A stretch of 9,872 nucleotides of DNA from Anthropogastromicrobium chipingensis_A (GTDB taxonomy: Bacteria > Bacillota > Clostridia > Lachnospirales > Lachnospiraceae): contig CAVCXB010000113.1 of the NCBI GenBank assembly GCA_963605535.1, positions 1-9,872 on the forward strand, written 5' to 3'. The notes under the pieces were generated by a model. It ran no database searches and was not told where the DNA came from. It was given only the letters and a program-made list of their open reading frames with translations. Shown here in pieces: positions 6,635 to 9,872 of the stretch. The position numbers and the translations under genes were made by a program. Numbering within the stretch: position 1 is the first letter of the stretch; every line of letters starts with the position of its first letter.

Positions 6635-6862
6635 TTCCTTCTTCTCCATCTGCTTTAACGCTGATACTGCCGCCTGGATCAATGTTTCATCTGAGCTGAA
6701 AATCCCAATCAGCACATTTGGAATCAAAATAATAATACTCCACATCACCGCTGTATAACCAAGAATCATCACGCTCATCACCATCATAGCTTTTCGCACA
6801 CGTGCCGGGCGACGTGCACCATAATTATAACATAAAACTTTCCTTTCTTTGTTTCTTGATTT
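6623..6862 (-). pseudogene. Decayed C-terminal fragment of a MATE-family efflux transporter
   Basis: Reading leftward there is an open frame of 79 codons bounded upstream by a TGA at 6863-6865 and ending in TAA at 6623-6625. From about 6829 it reads YNYGAR, then RVRKAMMVMSVMILGY, then PNVLIGIFSSDETLIQAA, and ends ALKQMEKKEQPI. The YNYGA-x(4-6)-RVRKA pattern followed by a hydrophobic segment and P-x-x-x-IGIF is typical of the second half of MATE (NorM/DinF-like) multidrug exporters, integral membrane antiporters. A complete protein would be about 450 residues. The N-terminal part is missing, and the roughly 120 residues that normally follow this segment are absent, so an internal deletion joined it to a charged tail. 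No start codon with a ribosome binding site precedes the conserved part. The remaining 6571-6597 and 6866-6932 hold no gene. Confidence 0.72.
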
Positions 6863-6908
6863 TCAGTATAACATGTACCAGAAAGTTTGTGAATGGGTGA
6901 ATTATAGG

Positions 6909-6932
6909 CAGGAAAATAAGAAATATTTCCTA
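6909..6932 (-). terminator. Weak hairpin after the desulfidase gene
   Basis: Just after the TAA at 6933-6935, on the - strand, AGGAAATA can pair with TATTTTCCT with one bulge around a TTTCT loop. The stem is A/T-rich and no T-run follows, so efficiency would be low. Confidence 0.25.
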
Positions 6933-8213
6933 TTAATCCGTCATAATGCGGATAATTTCTTTATCGGTTTCATACATACCATCTGCGCCAAGTCGTCCAA
7001 TATTGTAAATGGTATTCTCGACTCCCTTCGAAACAATTCCATCTCCACCATAAAACTGCTCATTATTTAAATACATATCGTATCCAAGAAACGCTGCATC
7101 AAGAGAAGATGCGATCTTTGCCGCACAGGATGGCTTTGCTCCGTCACAAACAATTCCAGATACAATGGCAATCGCATTCACTAGTGTATGTGCAATCGCA
7201 TCCTCTCGGCCTCCCTGCAGATAAGCAATTCCACAGCCTGCTGCACATCCTGCGCTAACAGCCCCACAAAATGCAGACAGCGCACCAATGCCAGCTTTAA
7301 TATGTACCGAAATCAAATTTGAAACCAGCAATGCTCGATACAACTCTTCTTTTGAACACTTCTGATCTTTTGCATAGACAATCACAGGAACAGAAACGGT
7401 AATGCCCTGGTTTCCACTTCCTGAATTAATCACAACGGGAAGTTCACAGCCACTCATACGCGCATCACTTCCTGCCGCTGCCATTGCCTTTGCATAATTT
7501 CGAACCGATTTCTCCCCACTTTTTAAAATAATGCTTCCAACATTTGCGCCCCAGCTATTCTTTAATCCTTCCTCTGCGATTGCCATATTGTATTCAATCT
7601 GGCGATCAAGAATCTCCTTTACTGTTTCCAAATCCGCCGTGTCTGCATATTGAATAATTTTTGCCACAGTCAATGTACTGCGATCTGCACATGTTTTCTC
7701 ATCACCGCATTCACACTTCCCCTGCTCATACAAAATTTTTCCATTTTTCTCAATCAGTGAAATATTCGAATGCGCATGAGAAATTCGTACCTTTGCGTAG
7801 TCTGTTCCTAGATAAACCGTAACAATCACATCCAGCTTGTCGCAGTCTTCCATTGGGCGCAATTTGATCGGTGTCTTTTCCAAATATTGTGCAATCTCAA
7901 TTCTTTGTTCTGGTGTTACCTGAGAAATGACCTCCAATGCCAAATCCTCACGTCCTGCTACAATACCAGCGGCTGCGGCTGCCTGTATTCCCTTCATTCC
8001 ATCCGTGTTTGGCACAATTACGCTCTTTACATTTTTAATAATATTTCCACTTGCCTCTACTAACACTCGCTCTGGCATCGCTCCCAATACCGCTCTGGCC
8101 TTTGCCGCACAATAAGCAACTGCGATCGGTTCTGTGCAGCCCATCGCTGGCAATAATTCTTCCTTTAAAATTTGAGCATAGATTTCTTTTGTTTTCTCAT
8201 CTAATTGTTCCAT
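6933..8213 (-). CDS. L-cysteine desulfidase family protein (CdsB/YhaM, UPF0597)
   Basis: This 426-residue protein belongs to the family of iron-sulfur L-cysteine desulfidases, which release sulfide, ammonia and pyruvate from cysteine and are related to the alpha part of bacterial serine dehydratases. Family markers are MGCTEP (24-29, Cys26), SGSGNQG (264-270), a glycine/cysteine-rich helix CGAVSAGCAAGCG (316-328) and VCDGAKPSC (355-363). Cys26, Cys316 and Cys356 have the spacing of the three [4Fe-4S] ligands known in the Methanocaldococcus enzyme (from memory). There is no signal peptide, so it is cytoplasmic. AAGGAG lies 8 nt before the ATG. It is divergent from an AraC-type regulator with 66 bp between starts. 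An unusual CECGDEKTC cluster (167-175) sits in a loop. Serine or another amino acid as substrate cannot be excluded. Confidence 0.88.
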   Translation of the reverse strand: MEQLDEKTKEIYAQILKEELLPAMGCTEPIAVAYCAAKARAVLGAMPERVLVEASGNIIKNVKSVIVPNTDGMKGIQAAAAAGIVAGREDLALEVISQVTPEQRIEIAQYLEKTPIKLRPMEDCDKLDVIVTVYLGTDYAKVRISHAHSNISLIEKNGKILYEQGKCECGDEKTCADRSTLTVAKIIQYADTADLETVKEILDRQIEYNMAIAEEGLKNSWGANVGSIILKSGEKSVRNYAKAMAAAGSDARMSGCELPVVINSGSGNQGITVSVPVIVYAKDQKCSKEELYRALLVSNLISVHIKAGIGALSAFCGAVSAGCAAGCGIAYLQGGREDAIAHTLVNAIAIVSGIVCDGAKPSCAAKIASSLDAAFLGYDMYLNNEQFYGGDGIVSKGVENTIYNIGRLGADGMYETDKEIIRIMTD

Positions 8214-8225
8214 GTTTTAATCTCC

Positions 8226-8254
8226 TTGCTATTTTTATTTTACTCTTGTATACT
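8226..8254 (+). promoter_or_regulatory. Promoter of the AraC-family gene
   Basis: TTGCTA (8226-8231) and TATACT (8249-8254) are exactly 17 bp apart, with 4/6 and 5/6 consensus matches. Transcription would start near 8261, only about 19 nt before the ATG at 8280. It overlaps the ribosome binding site and leader of the divergent desulfidase gene, so the two promoters are likely to interfere. Confidence 0.55.
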
Positions 8255-8267
8255 GAAGAAAATACAA
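8237..8267 (-). promoter_or_regulatory. Weak candidate promoter of the desulfidase gene
   Basis: On the - strand TTGTAT (8262-8267) and TAAAAT (8237-8242) are separated by 19 bp, a long spacer. Weak promoters of this kind often depend on an activator, which the divergent AraC-type regulator could supply; this is inference. Confidence 0.3.
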
Positions 8268-8268
8268 A

Positions 8269-8274
8269 AGGAGG
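8269..8274 (+). promoter_or_regulatory. Ribosome binding site fixing the AraC start
   Basis: A perfect AGGAGG lies 5 nt before ATG 8280 and decides against the longer in-frame start at 8205, which has no comparable site and would overlap the divergent gene. Confidence 0.8.
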
Positions 8275-8279
8275 CACTT

Positions 8280-9269
8280 ATGAACAGCAATCTTGCAGTT
8301 ACATTTCGCGAATATCGTTTTTCACCGGATTTTCCTTTTTTGTACATGCAATGCAGTAAATCGGGCAGTGATCCCCTTCCATTTCATTTTCATAATTGCC
8401 TGGAAATCGCAATTTGTGAGAAAGGATCCATGTACTGGAATTTAGAAGGACGCTCCTTTCATATTCAGGCTGGACAAATTTGTCTGATTCCACCCTTTAT
8501 TACCCATTATTCATTGTTTTTGTCTGACAACGAGCCAAAATTATGTCGCTATCTATTCTTTAATCCAGAAGAACTGCTGCAACCAATTCTCACTGGTGGA
8601 ATTCCTCAGGATTTTTTATGGTATCATTTTTATCAGGCTCCTTTTCTGCTGTCCGGCAAATCGGAACCAGAAATTGTTTCGGTTCTAAATAAAATCAGTT
8701 CCGAAATTCAGAACAGACCACTCTTTTACCAGAATGAAATACGAAGCCTTGTTCAATACCTGATGATCCTGCTATGCCGTCATTTTCGAAAAAGCCGTCC
8801 AAATCCAGATTACACCATTTCCAATATTCGATCTCAGATTTTCCCGGCGATCTCCTACATTGACAGTCATTATCCGCAGGAAATCTCTGTTAAGCAGCTC
8901 GCCAACCTCTGCAATATGACACAAAATCAGTTGACTGGCAGTTTTCAAAAAGCATTTGAAAAAACACCGCTCCAATATTTGCGGCAAGTGCGGATACAAA
9001 AAGCCTGTACGCTACTTGATCGAACAGAAGATTCCATTCTTTCGATTGCATATGCTTCCGGCTTTTCTTCCGTCTCCAGCTTTAATCGCTGTTTTCAGGA
9101 ATTACTCCAAAAAACGCCCGCCGCTTTTCGAAATGAGCGACGGGCAATTCGAAAGAAACAGTTGCTTTATGCACCTTACAGCAATATTTCTTCATTTTCT
9201 GCTTCCATATCGGATACCGAACTTGATGAAGTCCATTCTCCAGTTGATGATCACACACACCATCTATAG
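8280..9269 (+). CDS. AraC-family transcriptional regulator with cupin sensor domain
   Basis: The 329-residue product has an N-terminal cupin-like effector domain (HFHNCLEI at 36-43, then the GxxxxIPP-type QAGQICLIPP at 63-72) and a C-terminal AraC DNA-binding domain with two helix-turn-helix motifs (about 187-285). The first is ISVKQLANLCNMTQNQLTGSF; the second is SILSIAYASGFSSVSSFNRCF, closed by the family signature KTPAAFR (278-284). ATG 8280 is chosen because AGGAGG (8269-8274) lies 5 nt upstream; an in-frame ATG at 8205 would add 25 hydrophobic residues and overlap the divergent gene. The protein carries an unusual tail of about 45 residues after the DNA-binding domain, rich in Ser, Asp and His. 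Its position 66 bp from the desulfidase start suggests it controls that gene and itself. The effector is unknown. Confidence 0.9.
   Translation: MNSNLAVTFREYRFSPDFPFLYMQCSKSGSDPLPFHFHNCLEIAICEKGSMYWNLEGRSFHIQAGQICLIPPFITHYSLFLSDNEPKLCRYLFFNPEELLQPILTGGIPQDFLWYHFYQAPFLLSGKSEPEIVSVLNKISSEIQNRPLFYQNEIRSLVQYLMILLCRHFRKSRPNPDYTISNIRSQIFPAISYIDSHYPQEISVKQLANLCNMTQNQLTGSFQKAFEKTPLQYLRQVRIQKACTLLDRTEDSILSIAYASGFSSVSSFNRCFQELLQKTPAAFRNERRAIRKKQLLYAPYSNISSFSASISDTELDEVHSPVDDHTHHL
9109..9145 (-). terminator. Intrinsic terminator for leftward transcription, inside the AraC coding region
   Basis: On the - strand GCCCGTCGCT (9145-9136) pairs with AGCGGCGGGC (9125-9116) as a 10-bp G/C-rich stem with one G-U wobble and a 10-nt loop, followed by G and six T (9114-9109). 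The wobble exists only in the leftward RNA; in the rightward RNA that position is a C-A mismatch and no T-run follows. It lies 173 nt past the stop of the M20 peptidase gene and is the likely end of its transcript. Confidence 0.75.
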
Positions 9270-9318
9270 CCAGCTTGCTCAGGTGTATGAAGTTGACGGA
9301 CTGCAATTTAACTTGCCC

Positions 9319-9872
9319 CTATAAATCAAGCTGATCCAACCCGATTACTGCCAGCGTGTAAAATTTCATTGCTGCAAAATACATGCGCAAATTCAATCCT
9401 TCATCTGGTTCATGTGCACCTCCGGTTCCCGGCTTGAATAAACGCTTCTCACGCGCGGTATCATCTGCTGTCTTAGGCATGCCACCAATGCCGTAAGCAA
9501 ATGCCTTTGGAAGTTTTCTGGCATAGGTGCCACCGCCCATGACGAAGGCATCGGTATGGGTTCTCATCCATTCATTGTATAAATCGGTTAAATAGCCGAC
9601 TGCCGGATGTTCCTTTGGAAAATAGTTTGGTTTTGAAAGCCGCTCGAGTCTCCACTCGAGTCCATGCGCTAATGCATATTTTTCCAATTGATCCATGAGT
9701 GATGACGAATCCTGCGTGATTGCATATCGAATATTCAAATTAATGCAAAGATGTCCCTCTTCCATACTAAGAACCGTACCTGCACAGGTCGTCTTTCCTG
9801 ATACCTCATCCGAGAATGCGATTTTCTCAGTTTCACCGTAGTATTCTTTTGTCACTCCTGCCAGTTCCAAAA
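9319..9872 (-). CDS. M20-family dipeptidase (PepV/Sapep-like), C-terminal part, cut by window edge
   Basis: The reading frame enters from the right edge and ends at TAG 9319-9321, giving the last 184 or so residues. GGGTYAR (about 30% into the second half of the fragment), followed by KAFAYGIGG and later GGAHEPDEGL, is the conserved C-terminal block of M20 metallopeptidases of the PepV/Sapep group. The His of HEPDE is a catalytic-domain zinc ligand. These are cytoplasmic zinc dipeptidases. The N-terminal catalytic half with the HxD and EE motifs should lie outside the window. The codon at the edge is an internal Leu (TTG), not a start. The gene is convergent with the AraC gene, 49 bp apart. 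A different M20 subgroup is possible. Confidence 0.82.
   Translation of the reverse strand, partial: LELAGVTKEYYGETEKIAFSDEVSGKTTCAGTVLSMEEGHLCINLNIRYAITQDSSSLMDQLEKYALAHGLEWRLERLSKPNYFPKEHPAVGYLTDLYNEWMRTHTDAFVMGGGTYARKLPKAFAYGIGGMPKTADDTAREKRLFKPGTGGAHEPDEGLNLRMYFAAMKFYTLAVIGLDQLDL

Noticed and set aside
8205..8279. Longer AraC start adding 25 residues
   Set aside because: The extension overlaps the divergent gene's start codon and promoter region; ATG 8280 has a perfect AGGAGG at ideal spacing and lies just after a good promoter.
8956..9324. Open + frame overlapping the AraC 3' end as a separate gene
   Set aside because: It lies mostly inside the AraC helix-turn-helix coding region in another frame and has no ribosome binding site; only its last part extends past AraC.
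9271..9333. CAGCTTG/CAAGCTG inverted repeat between the convergent genes
   Set aside because: Seven-bp arms about 50 nt apart with no T-run; not a plausible terminator and expected by chance.

Overview
The window looks like a chromosomal stretch from a low-to-moderate GC Clostridia genome, most likely a gut Lachnospiraceae-type Firmicute. The basis is the strong AGGAGG-type ribosome binding sites, the A/T-rich promoters with TATAAT-like -10 boxes, and the gene families present (DegV, CdsB-type cysteine desulfidase, PL22 oligogalacturonate lyase, PepV/Sapep-like M20 peptidase). This assignment is inferred from family content; there is no rRNA or other species marker.

Layout, left to right. 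(1) 1-1022: a short promoter region, then a divergent DegV-family lipid-binding protein on the + strand. (2) 4840-1087, all on the - strand: a large polytopic membrane protein of GT-C-like architecture, a polyprenyl-phosphate-sugar-synthase-like GT2 glycosyltransferase with two C-terminal membrane segments, and a shikimate-kinase-like P-loop kinase with its own extended -10 promoter. (3) 4841-5397: a 557-base non-coding stretch with a symmetric, possibly bidirectional promoter, GTGACA-type repeats, two hairpins sharing a GGCAAGCC apex, and a promoter for the next gene. (4) 5398-6570: an oligogalacturonate lyase on the + strand, ending in a 16-bp perfect hairpin. (5) 6623-6862: a decayed C-terminal fragment of a MATE transporter on the - strand, whose stop lies inside that hairpin. 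(6) 6933-9269: a divergent pair, an L-cysteine desulfidase-like protein (-) and an AraC-family regulator (+), sharing a 66-bp intergenic promoter region. (7) 9872-9319: the C-terminal part of an M20 dipeptidase (-), cut by the window edge. Its probable intrinsic terminator lies within the 3' end of the AraC coding sequence.

How the genes may work together: the GT-C/GT2 pair is consistent with sugar modification of an envelope polymer through a lipid-linked donor. The AraC/desulfidase divergon suggests a locally regulated cysteine- (or related amino acid-) degrading enzyme. The lyase is an orphan cytoplasmic pectin-catabolism enzyme with no pectin neighbours here. No CRISPR array, complete mobile element, tRNA or rRNA was seen. 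I did not find a convincing new multi-gene system. The most noteworthy items are the antisense terminator inside the AraC gene, the altered shikimate site of the kinase, the paired GGCAAGCC hairpins and the symmetric promoter with its repeats.
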